64,000 nucleotides of DNA from Opimibacter sp041746735 (GTDB lineage Bacteria > Bacteroidota > Bacteroidia > Chitinophagales > Saprospiraceae): positions 24,003 through 88,002 of the forward strand of contig JBGTGP010000009.1 in NCBI GenBank assembly GCA_041746735.1, read 5' to 3'. The translations under genes were made by a program, and so were the position numbers. Below are positions 24,466-32,914 of the stretch, one piece after another. How positions within the stretch are numbered: the first letter of the stretch is position 1; every line of letters begins with the position of its first letter. Below the pieces are notes generated by a model. That model was not told where the DNA came from, ran no database searches, and was given only the letters and a program-made list of their open reading frames with translations.

Positions 24466-26425
24466 AAGTGACAGGCTGATGCCCGATATGTTTGAGTTGT
24501 GAGGTTAAGATAGAAAGATCAGTAGTCCAATGATAATCCCGTGCGTATACATAATGGATATGTTGTAAACGCCGGTCGATATCCACATCGTCTGCCGGAT
24601 GTGCGGGATATACAATTCCGGGTCTCAGCCGTGGCAACGTATTAACCAAACGATCAGCAGGATGATAGGCCACCCATGTCCATTTTCCGGACAATACGCG
24701 CAGTATGTTGCGCAGCGCAAGTATCGGCCTTGGGAGGATCAGCATTAGGAATGGAAACAGAAGGATAAGGCAGAGAGAGGTCATGATGTCAAACAAACGC
24801 TTTGCCCGTTGGGGAGCTTCTTCCGAAAGGTTGAAATGCACCCGTATGGCATAGGATTCACCCTCCGTATCCCGGTTCATGCTGCCGACAATATTCATTG
24901 TAGTCGAAGCCGCGAGCATATACCGGTAGGAAGGCCCGAGTCGCGACATATATCCGGTAAACACGGAGAAAGGGACATCCAGCGCGGAAAAAATAATTTC
25001 CTTAACCCGATGCACACGCAGGATGTCTTCGATGTGTGCCATATGGCCAAGAAATCCAGTTGGGACGGACGAAAGATCATCCTGAGGAAAAACAGTTCCT
25101 GCAATTTCAATCTGGTCCCGGGATCGGTTGATGAGTTCACGTATCCGGGATGATTCATCTTGTCCGGCAATGATAATGGCTCTTCGGCCGGCTTGAGCAG
25201 CAGATACGGAAGCCGCTTCATGCCATGGAGGTACATAGGTTCTGACCAGCAGCATGAGTCCGAGGTAGGTGAGGGAACCCAGGATAATCACCATCCGGGA
25301 AGTCCGCAGTTCCACCGGTAGGAGGGCATAGACTACAAAGATGATGAGTACACCATACATAAATCCGAGCCAGGAAGCCCTCCGGGATACGGGACGGTCA
25401 TACGCACCGTTGAGGTACATGGACAGCATAAAGATACCGGTGTAGATGGGGATATTGACACGGTAAAAGGAAGGTTGAAAGTAGTCGAAATGTCCAAAAT
25501 AATACCGCTGCCAGAGCAAGCTGACTCCCGCGAAAGTTCCCGCGATCAGGAGGCCATCCAGCACCGGTGGATACAATCTGGAGATGCTTTGCCTTAGAAA
25601 CTGCAAGGCCCCATGAAAATAGATGGCAAGCTGGATCAGGGATTTCTGGCCTTTAAATTCCGGATGCTTCCGGGTAAAAATGAGCATGGCCTGGTAAAAG
25701 GTCAGTATATAGTTCAACGATGATTTACGCGTAGATTCTCCCTTATAGTGTATAATACTAGTGGTGGGTAGATAGTAAATGGAATACCCGGCGCGGGTAA
25801 TACGATAGGATAAATCGATGTCCTCGCCATACATAAAGAAATCTTCGTCCAGCAGGCCGGTCTTGAGCAAGGCACTTTGACGTATACACATAAAGGCGCC
25901 GCACAACACGTCAATCCGGGCGGTTTCATCCTCTCCGATATGCCCCTGGTAGTAGGCATTCCATTTGGCGGATCGGGGGGCTAAACGGTAGAGTCCTGAC
26001 ATTTTCAAAAAGGAGGACAGCAGCGTGGGGAGTCCCCGTTTGGATTCCGGAAGAAATTGCCCGCTACCATCCAGCATCTTGACCCCAAGGGCACCGGCGT
26101 CAGGATGATCGTCCATAAATGCAAGACAAACGGAAAAGGTATCTTCAGATACAATGGTATCCGGATTCAGCAGCAGGATGTATTCTCCCGATGCCATTTT
26201 GATGCCCTGATTATTGGCTTTGGCAAAGCCCACATTGTCGGAATTGGCGATCAGTCTCACATCAGGGAAATGGTGCTGCACCAGCTGTGGTGTACGGTCC
26301 ACCGAAGCATTATCCACCACAATGATTTCAGCAACGAGGCCGTTCAGCGCCTGACGCACCGAGCGCAGACAATTATCTAAAAAAGGATAGACGTTGTAGC
26401 TGACGATGATGACGGACAGTCTCAA
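24455..26425 (-). CDS. GT2 glycosyltransferase fused to a degenerate sugar-transferase-like region
   Basis: 656 residues. Residues 1-250 are a family 2 glycosyltransferase (rhamnosyltransferase-like: VDNASVDRTP at 37-46, LLLNPDT at 84-90). Residues about 280-400 hold several membrane segments. Residues about 410-540 look like the nucleotide-binding-like domain found at the N-terminus of polyprenyl glycosylphosphotransferases. A final membrane segment resembling the start of a bacterial sugar transferase (RAKRLFDIMTSLCLILLFP) is followed by no recognisable catalytic motif. It is probably an envelope or capsule glycan enzyme. Operon order is recR, this gene, M20 gene. Confidence 0.8.
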   Translation of the reverse strand: MRLSVIIVSYNVYPFLDNCLRSVRQALNGLVAEIIVVDNASVDRTPQLVQHHFPDVRLIANSDNVGFAKANNQGIKMASGEYILLLNPDTIVSEDTFSVCLAFMDDHPDAGALGVKMLDGSGQFLPESKRGLPTLLSSFLKMSGLYRLAPRSAKWNAYYQGHIGEDETARIDVLCGAFMCIRQSALLKTGLLDEDFFMYGEDIDLSYRITRAGYSIYYLPTTSIIHYKGESTRKSSLNYILTFYQAMLIFTRKHPEFKGQKSLIQLAIYFHGALQFLRQSISRLYPPVLDGLLIAGTFAGVSLLWQRYYFGHFDYFQPSFYRVNIPIYTGIFMLSMYLNGAYDRPVSRRASWLGFMYGVLIIFVVYALLPVELRTSRMVIILGSLTYLGLMLLVRTYVPPWHEAASVSAAQAGRRAIIIAGQDESSRIRELINRSRDQIEIAGTVFPQDDLSSVPTGFLGHMAHIEDILRVHRVKEIIFSALDVPFSVFTGYMSRLGPSYRYMLAASTTMNIVGSMNRDTEGESYAIRVHFNLSEEAPQRAKRLFDIMTSLCLILLFPFLMLILPRPILALRNILRVLSGKWTWVAYHPADRLVNTLPRLRPGIVYPAHPADDVDIDRRLQHIHYVYARDYHWTTDLSILTSQLKHIGHQPVTYGE

Positions 26426-26437
26426 CGCGAATGGGGA

Positions 26438-27058
26438 TTAAGCATTTTCGGTCAATTCAATGCTGGTACGGGCCACGATCGACCGACCCAGGGTAAGCCC
26501 ATCTGCATATTCGAGTTCCCCTCCAAACGACACGCCTCTGGCAATAATGCTGATTCGTACCTCATAGGCTTTGAGCAGTTTGGTCAGATAAAAAATCGTG
26601 GTTTCGCCTTCGATGGTAGGGCTGATAGCCATGATCAATTCTTTGACATCGTCCTGCGCGATTCGGTCCAGCAGACTTTGGATGTTGAGATCCTGCGGGC
26701 CGATGCCCTCAATAGGCGAAATGATCCCGCCCAATACATGATAGAGTCCATGATACTGGCCGGTATCTTCGATGGCAATGACGTCCCGTTCAGATTCCAC
26801 CACACATACGGTATGACGTTGTCGACTGGCATTGGTACAAATACCGCAAATATCCCCGTCCGACAGATGATGACAGGTTTTGCAGTGCTGGATGTGGTGG
26901 CGAATACCATGTAGTCCCTCCATCAGATCCGGAAGAATCGTGTTCTTGTGTTTGAGTAGAAAGAGGGCAATACGGAGTGCACTTTTTCGTCCGATACCGG
27001 GCAATTGCCCGATAGAACGAATGGCAAATTCCAGATGGCGGGAGGAATGTTGTGACAT
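26438..27058 (-). CDS. recR: Recombination protein RecR
   Basis: 206 residues, normal size. RecR works with RecO and RecF to load RecA on gapped DNA. It has the N-terminal helix-hairpin-helix (IGQLPGIGRKSALRIALF), a four-cysteine zinc finger (HCKTCHHLSDGDICGIC) and a Toprim domain (VCVVESERDVIAIE). First gene of the operon with the glycosyltransferase (gap 12 bases). A -7 box lies within 8 bases of the start. Confidence 0.97.
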   Translation of the reverse strand: MSQHSSRHLEFAIRSIGQLPGIGRKSALRIALFLLKHKNTILPDLMEGLHGIRHHIQHCKTCHHLSDGDICGICTNASRQRHTVCVVESERDVIAIEDTGQYHGLYHVLGGIISPIEGIGPQDLNIQSLLDRIAQDDVKELIMAISPTIEGETTIFYLTKLLKAYEVRISIIARGVSFGGELEYADGLTLGRSIVARTSIELTENA

Positions 27059-27065
27059 AGATACT

Positions 27066-27073
27066 CAAATGTA
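27066..27073 (-). promoter_or_regulatory. -7 promoter box of recR, near-leaderless
   Basis: On the minus strand TACATTTG, followed by AGTATCT and the recR ATG. The transcript would begin within about 0-5 bases of the start codon. Confidence 0.5.
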
Positions 27074-27107
27074 TGTAAAAATCCTCCGGGGCAGGTAAGG
27101 TTGGGGC

Positions 27108-28370
27108 TTACAATAACATCGACACGGGATTCTCCAGATATTGCTTCACGGTCTGAAGAAAGCGGGCTCCGGTAGCACCGTCCACGACTCTGTGATCACA
27201 TGACAGCGTGACCTTCATAATCCGGGCCGATGCGACTTTTCCATCTTCCAAAAAGAGCTCATCGGCAATAGTACCTACGGCAAGAATGGCAGCATCCGGC
27301 GGATTGATAATGGCCGTAAATTCATCAATGCCAAACATCCCGAGATTGGAAATGGTAAAGGTGTTGCCCTGCATTTCCTGAGGCTGGAGTTTCTTGGTTC
27401 TTGCTTTTTCGGCCAGAGAAGCCACATGCGCATTAATATCGGAAAGCCCCATCTGATCAGCAGCAAATAGGACAGGCACGAGCAGCCCTTCATCCACCGC
27501 TACAGCAACACCAACATTGATATTTTGATTGACTCTGATCTTATCTCCGAGCCAGGAGGAGTTGACAGCCGGGTGATGTCGCAGGGCTACAGCACAGGCT
27601 TTGATAATAAAATCGTTGAATGAAATTTTAGCACCTGATTGATCCTGTATGGCTTTACGGGCTTCGGTCGTCCTGTCCATATTGATCTTGATCGTCAGAT
27701 AAAAATGGGGTGCGGAAAATTTGCTTTCAGCGAGACGGCGGGCTATGGTTTTCCTCATCTGGCTCAGTGGGACATCTTCGTATTGAGCAGCAGCAGGTAC
27801 ATTAGCCTTATCCCTTGATGCTCCCGCATCAGAGACAAAGTTCTCCACATCCCGTTTTATAATTCGGCCCCCGTCTCCTGTTCCGGAGATGACGGACAGG
27901 TCAATGCCGGCTTCGGAGGCCATGGATTTAGCCAGAGGAGAACTTTTGATCCTTGCTCCGGAAACCGGGGCAACTGCCGTTTCAGGGCTAGGGGGAGTAG
28001 GGGAAGGTGATGTTGAAGTTTCTCCACCATTTACACTTGGAGTGCTGGGTTTGGCTTCAGGGGCCACGGGCGCTGTTTTCGAAGTTTCAGCAGATGGCGA
28101 TTTTGATTCTGCCAGAATGGCTTTGTAGTCTTCGTCTTTTCCCCCGATGACGGCCAGTATATCGTTGACTGGAACGGGTCCCTGTTCTACACTGATATGC
28201 AGGAGGTAGCCTTCATGAAAACTTTCCAGTTCCATAGTCGCTTTATCCGTCTCGACTTCTGCCAGGATATCACCAGGAGAAACTTTGTCACCGACCTTTT
28301 TCAACCAGGCTACGATATTGCCTTCTTCCATCGTATCGCTCAGCCTGGGCATCCGAATAATTTCAGCCAT
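27108..28370 (-). CDS. pdhC: Pyruvate dehydrogenase E2 (dihydrolipoyl acetyltransferase)
   Basis: 420 residues. E2 transfers acetyl groups from lipoate to CoA in the pyruvate dehydrogenase complex. In order: lipoyl domain with the modified K43 (VETDKATME), a Pro/Ala/Ser-rich linker, a peripheral subunit-binding domain (SPLAKSMASEAGIDLSVISG), and the catalytic domain with active-site motif SCDHRVVDGA near the C-terminus. Only one lipoyl domain. The symbol follows Bacteroidota usage; a branched-chain E2 cannot be ruled out. The E1 genes are not adjacent. Confidence 0.9.
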   Translation of the reverse strand: MAEIIRMPRLSDTMEEGNIVAWLKKVGDKVSPGDILAEVETDKATMELESFHEGYLLHISVEQGPVPVNDILAVIGGKDEDYKAILAESKSPSAETSKTAPVAPEAKPSTPSVNGGETSTSPSPTPPSPETAVAPVSGARIKSSPLAKSMASEAGIDLSVISGTGDGGRIIKRDVENFVSDAGASRDKANVPAAAQYEDVPLSQMRKTIARRLAESKFSAPHFYLTIKINMDRTTEARKAIQDQSGAKISFNDFIIKACAVALRHHPAVNSSWLGDKIRVNQNINVGVAVAVDEGLLVPVLFAADQMGLSDINAHVASLAEKARTKKLQPQEMQGNTFTISNLGMFGIDEFTAIINPPDAAILAVGTIADELFLEDGKVASARIMKVTLSCDHRVVDGATGARFLQTVKQYLENPVSMLL

Positions 28371-28393
28371 GAACTATCTGCTATTTGTACGCT

Positions 28394-28401
28394 CAAATTT
28401 A
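28394..28401 (-). promoter_or_regulatory. -7 promoter box of the E2 gene
   Basis: TAAATTTG on the minus strand, 23 bases before the ATG at 28370. Exact TAnnTTTG match. Confidence 0.5.
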
Positions 28402-28442
28402 GGGATATACCCTTTACCTTTTGGTACGAAGGGCTAAAAAAC

Positions 28443-28480
28443 TCAAAAGCCCCAATCCGGTAAGGGAGAGGAGCTTTTGA
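28443..28480 (-). terminator. Weak hairpin between the ompA-like gene and the E2 gene
   Basis: TCAAAAGC (28443-28450) pairs with GCTTTTGA (28473-28480), and the interior holds a second CCC/GGG pairing. No long U tract follows on the minus strand, so it may be a weak terminator or a processing site. Confidence 0.3.
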
Positions 28481-28526
28481 ATACACAAAAAAATCTATCT
28501 CAAATAACCCTATGCAATAAAGATGA

Positions 28527-30329
28527 CTAGTACCCAGAGTTGTAATTGCCGGAATACTTGGATCCGGGTCTGGATGAACCCGGCGTATTCTGGCCGGCTT
28601 CCGGACCTTCCGGCCGGCTCATATCGGTATCAGTCGAGGTGGCTACGCGGAATTCCACGCGGCGGTTGATATAATGTTTGAATTCTTCAGTGGTGTTGGT
28701 GTTGTGATTATCTTTCAAATCTTTGACGATAGGGTTCTTTTCTCCTACATACGTGAGTATAAATCGACTTCTGGGAAGATCATAATTGCTGATCAGGTAA
28801 TTGATTGCGGCATTGGCACGATTGTAAGACAAAACCTTATTGTAGACTTCATCATTTCTGTTGTCGGAAAATCCGTTGACAGCTACCTTAAGATCAGGAT
28901 GGGAACGCATGACCGCAGCGGTCTGGTGGAGAGAGCCATAAAACTCAGGTTTAATATAGTACTTGTCCAGATCAAAATGGATCATAGGGAGAAACCAGTT
29001 CAAACTGGATTCAATTGCTGCTGTACGCTGATTGATCAGTTCGACGACCTGGCTTTCTTTTAAAAATGGATCCTTGATGATAGCCACCCCATTTTGGTCC
29101 ACCTCGTAACCTGGTGGTGAGTATGGTTCATGATCTTTGCAATCGACCACACCATCCCCATCGCTGTCCAACATGACGCCACGGGTGTCCACCGGACATC
29201 CGGCAGGGGTATTGGGCTCCTGATCCAGCATATCGATGACACCGTCACCATCGCTGTCCGTCAGGTCAAACTTTGGACGTTGTTTGAGCTCGGCCAGATC
29301 ATTGAACGGGCCGTCAAGTGGATTGACCCAATACAAAGGCTCAATCCTTTTCTCAAAGGAACCCAGATTGATGCCGAGACGAAGCGCTGTATAGTGGGGT
29401 ACATCATTGCTATTGGACTCATCGACAGCAGAACGGTTTTCAAATCCATCCAGCAAATCATTATCGCTCAGCATGACCCGGTGTTCCAGACCAAGGTTGA
29501 TCCTTTTTGAAAGCTTACGGGAAAGGCCGATCCCAAAGGTGATGTGGGGAATTACGGTTTTGTAGTCACCCAGGGCGATGATATCTCGTTCGACCCCGCC
29601 TTCGGTTTCGAAATCCCCGTCCAGAAGATCTTTCAGATTCTTCCGGGCTTCTTTTCTGCCTTTCTGTGTTGTAAGGTCCAAACCTTCAGTAACGGAGGAA
29701 AAATCGTACAATTGGTCCCCGTCAAGTAGGTCAATTGAGGTCTTGGGAATATTTAATCCCAGGCCCAATACGCCATAAAAGTTCCATTTATTGGAGGGGT
29801 TGTGAAACAGGATGTTGCCAATGTTGAGGACACCTTCAAAATTTAAACCCAGAATGTTGGCTTTATAATTCCGGTGTATGTTGTCCGCGTTGGTGGCAAT
29901 ATCCGTATAACCCGCGAGGATAGGGAACTGATCAATATTCTGAAGATAGGTCTTCTCAACGCCCAGGAAATTATAGGAACGGGCATCATATCCTTTGGAG
30001 GAATGATACGTGGCATCCAGCCTCCAGGACAGGGTGTAATTGACAGCTTTGCGGAGATGAAGACCAAAGCCATATCCGGAAGGAAAAGGAGCTTCTACAT
30101 CTCCGGAAATGAAGGCGGGACCGGCATGTATGCCAAGTTCCCACATACTTTTAGGTTTGGCAGAATACCGGGCTTGCCCGGATCTCCACATCTTGTTTTG
30201 CTCCGGATTGACAGTCATTTCATCTTCTATCACCGGAGACATAAACTGATCGGTCGTAGTTTGAGCGAATGAAGGGACAATCAATATTAGAAGGAGACAA
30301 GACAACAGGACATGGTACAGTCGTGTCAT
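28527..30329 (-). CDS. OmpA-family outer membrane protein with TSP3-type repeats
   Basis: 600 residues. Signal peptide (about 1-22, cleavage after SFAQ), an N-terminal beta-barrel-like region (about 60-350), two aspartate-rich calcium-binding repeats (DSDGDGVID and DSDGDGVVDCKDHEP), and a C-terminal OmpA peptidoglycan-binding domain (about 470-580) with NGFSDNRNDEVYNKVLSYNRA. A disordered Pro/Gly/Ser tail ends the protein. It probably anchors the outer membrane to the cell wall. A promoter box lies 44 bases upstream; the arginase-like gene runs divergently. Confidence 0.88.
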   Translation of the reverse strand: MTRLYHVLLSCLLLILIVPSFAQTTTDQFMSPVIEDEMTVNPEQNKMWRSGQARYSAKPKSMWELGIHAGPAFISGDVEAPFPSGYGFGLHLRKAVNYTLSWRLDATYHSSKGYDARSYNFLGVEKTYLQNIDQFPILAGYTDIATNADNIHRNYKANILGLNFEGVLNIGNILFHNPSNKWNFYGVLGLGLNIPKTSIDLLDGDQLYDFSSVTEGLDLTTQKGRKEARKNLKDLLDGDFETEGGVERDIIALGDYKTVIPHITFGIGLSRKLSKRINLGLEHRVMLSDNDLLDGFENRSAVDESNSNDVPHYTALRLGINLGSFEKRIEPLYWVNPLDGPFNDLAELKQRPKFDLTDSDGDGVIDMLDQEPNTPAGCPVDTRGVMLDSDGDGVVDCKDHEPYSPPGYEVDQNGVAIIKDPFLKESQVVELINQRTAAIESSLNWFLPMIHFDLDKYYIKPEFYGSLHQTAAVMRSHPDLKVAVNGFSDNRNDEVYNKVLSYNRANAAINYLISNYDLPRSRFILTYVGEKNPIVKDLKDNHNTNTTEEFKHYINRRVEFRVATSTDTDMSRPEGPEAGQNTPGSSRPGSKYSGNYNSGY

Positions 30330-30372
30330 AGGGTTCAGATTATGTGTTAAAAAAGAGATAGGTTGTGTTTTG

Positions 30373-30380
30373 CAAAAGTA
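30373..30380 (-). promoter_or_regulatory. -7 promoter box of the OmpA-family gene
   Basis: TACTTTTG on the minus strand, exact TAnnTTTG match, with a TTGTTGG stretch about 20 bases upstream as a candidate -33. The predicted leader is about 40 bases. Confidence 0.55.
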
Positions 30381-30509
30381 ATCTATTTCACCAACAATTC
30401 AAATGCCATATCTCAGCCGAAGTTGTGGTTCGGGGCGTTTTTTTAGTAAACGGCAATGATTTGGGCCAAAATGATAACATATTAAATAATAATGTAATAT
30501 ATTTACCTC

Positions 30510-31508
30510 ATGTTAGCACATTGGTTCGTCCCAGACGATAAAGCGGCCATCCGGCCAGAGCGTATCAGCAAAAATGCCCTTTGGCATCATGTGACCTTCA
30601 TTCAGGACCTTGAGCGGATGTGTCATGCGGGTGATCTCCTGCTCATTAGCTTTGATCCTCAGGTATCACAGCGAATCAAACGGAATCTGTACCAATTTAA
30701 TCATGTCTCCTCCCGCTCGCTCCAGATTGTGGATTGTGGTCATCTGGGGCAGGGCCAATATGAAGCGATACTTCCGGTTTGGGAGGACATTCGTAAAAGC
30801 GGGGCTATGGTGATGGTATTAGGCGCCCCCCTTGGATTTATGCGGTTTCAGATAGAAGACAGCCGCATGGTCAGCATACTCCGGGAGTCCAATCTGGATG
30901 ATGATATCCATCTCCGGGAGGGTGCGGCCGCCATCCTGTATCAGTATATCGGGACTCAGCGGCATCTGGTAGCAGAGTCCCAGCACAATGTGGAGGGGCA
31001 CTTGCGATTGAGTGAGCTTCGCGAAGATCTGAGTCTGGCCGAGCCGTGTATTCGGGATTCATCGGCCATGATCTTTCATGGCGACTGCATGAGTGCGGCC
31101 GAAGCCGGGTATATGACCGGAATGTCGGGAAGTGGACTGACTGTTACGGAAGCCTGTCAATTGTTCAGATATGCCGGCGCGGCCCAGTCCTTATACTCTG
31201 TGGGCATCTATGGGTATGATTTGGAATCTGATCGGGAAGGTATGATGGCCAATGCCATCGCCCAGATGATCTGGTATCTCCTGGAAGGTTCTACACTAAG
31301 GGAAGATCCGGAAAAGAGTGATTTGACGCGCTATACAGTGCAGGCAAGAGATCACGAATACGCTTTTGTCTTTTATAAAAGTGAACTCTCAGGCCGATGG
31401 TGGATTGAAGACAGGGAAGGACGAAAGCTGGCCTGTTCCTACAAGGATTATAAAAAAGCCTGCGAAGAAGATTACAGTGAACGGATCATCCGGGCAGTGC
31501 TGGGCTAA
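30510..31508 (+). CDS. Arginase-fold (ureohydrolase) protein lacking metal ligands
   Basis: 332 residues. The C-terminal half follows the ureohydrolase layout: a strand and loop IFHGDCMSAAEAGYM, then the GLTVTEACQLFRYAG helix that in arginases follows the DxDxxDP metal motif. Here the DxDxxDP, DAHxD and GGDHS motifs are replaced, so no manganese ligands remain. It is most likely a pseudoenzyme with a structural or regulatory role; related degenerate arginase-fold proteins occur across Bacteroidota. It stands alone on the plus strand between the ompA-like gene and murF (convergent, 1-base gap). The -7-like TATATTTA at 30497-30504 sits just before the ATG. Confidence 0.7.
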   Translation: MLAHWFVPDDKAAIRPERISKNALWHHVTFIQDLERMCHAGDLLLISFDPQVSQRIKRNLYQFNHVSSRSLQIVDCGHLGQGQYEAILPVWEDIRKSGAMVMVLGAPLGFMRFQIEDSRMVSILRESNLDDDIHLREGAAAILYQYIGTQRHLVAESQHNVEGHLRLSELREDLSLAEPCIRDSSAMIFHGDCMSAAEAGYMTGMSGSGLTVTEACQLFRYAGAAQSLYSVGIYGYDLESDREGMMANAIAQMIWYLLEGSTLREDPEKSDLTRYTVQARDHEYAFVFYKSELSGRWWIEDREGRKLACSYKDYKKACEEDYSERIIRAVLG

Positions 31509-31509
31509 A

Positions 31510-32817
31510 TCAGGACTCCAGTAATTGTTCCAAATGCATAGAGCGGGAACCTTTCAGCAAAATCGTTTGATCCCTGCATGTACCCCAGTCCCATATTTCC
31601 TTTAACGACGTTATGGTAGGCAACACCATAAACTTCTGGTCTGTTCGATCCGAAATGAGATCAAAGGCTTCTTTGAAGTCAGATCCAATCAAATAGATCC
31701 GGTCAATAGGTAATGTCATCACGAATTCCACGATACTTCGATGCGCTGCCGTACGGGTGTTGCCGATTTCTTTCATATCTCCCAGGACTACCCAGCCCCC
31801 CGGATATTGGCGGGCAAAAGCGCTGAGAGCCAGTTCCATACTGGAAGGATTGGCATTGTAGGCATCTTTAATAATCCTGCAGTCACGAAAGGAAATGATT
31901 TCTGATCGGTTGGCCCCGGGAGTGAAGGTAGAAAGCATTTCCATCATCGCGGCTTCCGGGACTTTGAAGTAAAGGGAAATGGTATATGCGGCAAGAACAT
32001 TTGAGGCATTGTAATGACCAAACATAGAGGAGGAGATAACAGCACTACCCGATCCATCCCGCAACAGGAAGCCCGAGCCATCTGTTCTGGCTTCGTAGCT
32101 CAAGAGGACCTGAGGCTGCCCTTCCGGATTGAAACCAAATGTCGTTTTTCTTGGCAATAGACGACCAGCCTCTCTCAGTCGGAGATCATCCGTATTGACA
32201 AATGCCAGCCCCTCATGGAGCAACAGATAATCAAAGAGCTCACCTTTAGCCTGCATGACTCCATCCAGTGATCCAAAGCCTTCCAGGTGAGCAGCACCAA
32301 TATTGGTGATGATGCCATGCGTGGGCTCCGCGATAGTACATAGGTGAGCAATTTCTCCGGGGTGATTGGCTCCCATTTCACAGATGATGATCTCGGTATC
32401 TGCGGGTGTGCTTAAAAGAGTCAGAGGGACACCGATATGATTGTTGAGGTTGCCGGCAGTGGCATGTACTTTATAGGATATGGACAAGGCAGCTGCAGTA
32501 AGTTCCTTGGTGGTGGTCTTGCCGTTACTTCCGGTTATGGCTATGACCGGGATGCCTAATTGTTGCCGGTGATAGCGGGCCAGATCCTGCAGGATGATCA
32601 GTGTATCTTCCACACAGATGATCCCGGGACCCGTGAGTGTGGGGTCAGATACCACTGCATAGGAAGCGCCTTTTTTAAGGGCCATCCGGGCAAAAGCATT
32701 TCCATCAAAGAGTTCTCCTTTCAGGGCAAAAAATATGGAATCCGGCTGTATACGCCTGGTGTCAGTGGAGATGACAGGATATTGCAGGAACAGAGAATAG
32801 AGTGCTGAAATGTCCAT
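31510..32817 (-). CDS. murF: UDP-N-acetylmuramoyl-tripeptide--D-alanyl-D-alanine ligase
   Basis: 435 residues. MurF adds D-Ala-D-Ala to the peptidoglycan precursor in the cytoplasm. The P-loop GSNGKTTTKEL (96-106), the NNHIGVPLTLL motif and the Mur ligase C-terminal domain (YNANPSSMELALSAF) are present. It lies downstream of gldJ, as in flavobacteria, but a terminator separates them. A -7 box TATTTTTG at 32855-32862 could drive murF on its own. Confidence 0.96.
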   Translation of the reverse strand: MDISALYSLFLQYPVISTDTRRIQPDSIFFALKGELFDGNAFARMALKKGASYAVVSDPTLTGPGIICVEDTLIILQDLARYHRQQLGIPVIAITGSNGKTTTKELTAAALSISYKVHATAGNLNNHIGVPLTLLSTPADTEIIICEMGANHPGEIAHLCTIAEPTHGIITNIGAAHLEGFGSLDGVMQAKGELFDYLLLHEGLAFVNTDDLRLREAGRLLPRKTTFGFNPEGQPQVLLSYEARTDGSGFLLRDGSGSAVISSSMFGHYNASNVLAAYTISLYFKVPEAAMMEMLSTFTPGANRSEIISFRDCRIIKDAYNANPSSMELALSAFARQYPGGWVVLGDMKEIGNTRTAAHRSIVEFVMTLPIDRIYLIGSDFKEAFDLISDRTDQKFMVLPTITSLKEIWDWGTCRDQTILLKGSRSMHLEQLLES

Positions 32818-32854
32818 AAAGAAATTACTGCAGGTGATCCGGGTGGAATGGTGG

Positions 32855-32862
32855 CAAAAATA
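32855..32862 (-). promoter_or_regulatory. -7 promoter box of murF
   Basis: TATTTTTG on the minus strand, 37 bases before the murF ATG. It overlaps the U tract of the gldJ terminator, so it is weaker evidence than the others. Confidence 0.35.
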
Positions 32863-32889
32863 AAAACGCCCCTACGAAAGTAAGGGCGT
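32861..32889 (-). terminator. Terminator after gldJ
   Basis: On the minus strand ACGCCCTTAC, TTTC loop, GTAGGGGCGT then TTTTTA. One mismatch in a 10 bp stem, followed by a U tract. It separates gldJ from murF. Confidence 0.8.
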
Positions 32890-32914
32890 CGATATTACTC
32901 TTTATACAACGGGA

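Noticed and set aside
32861..32889. Attenuator controlling murF
   Set aside because: The stem follows the gldJ stop and has a U tract, so a plain terminator is the simpler reading.
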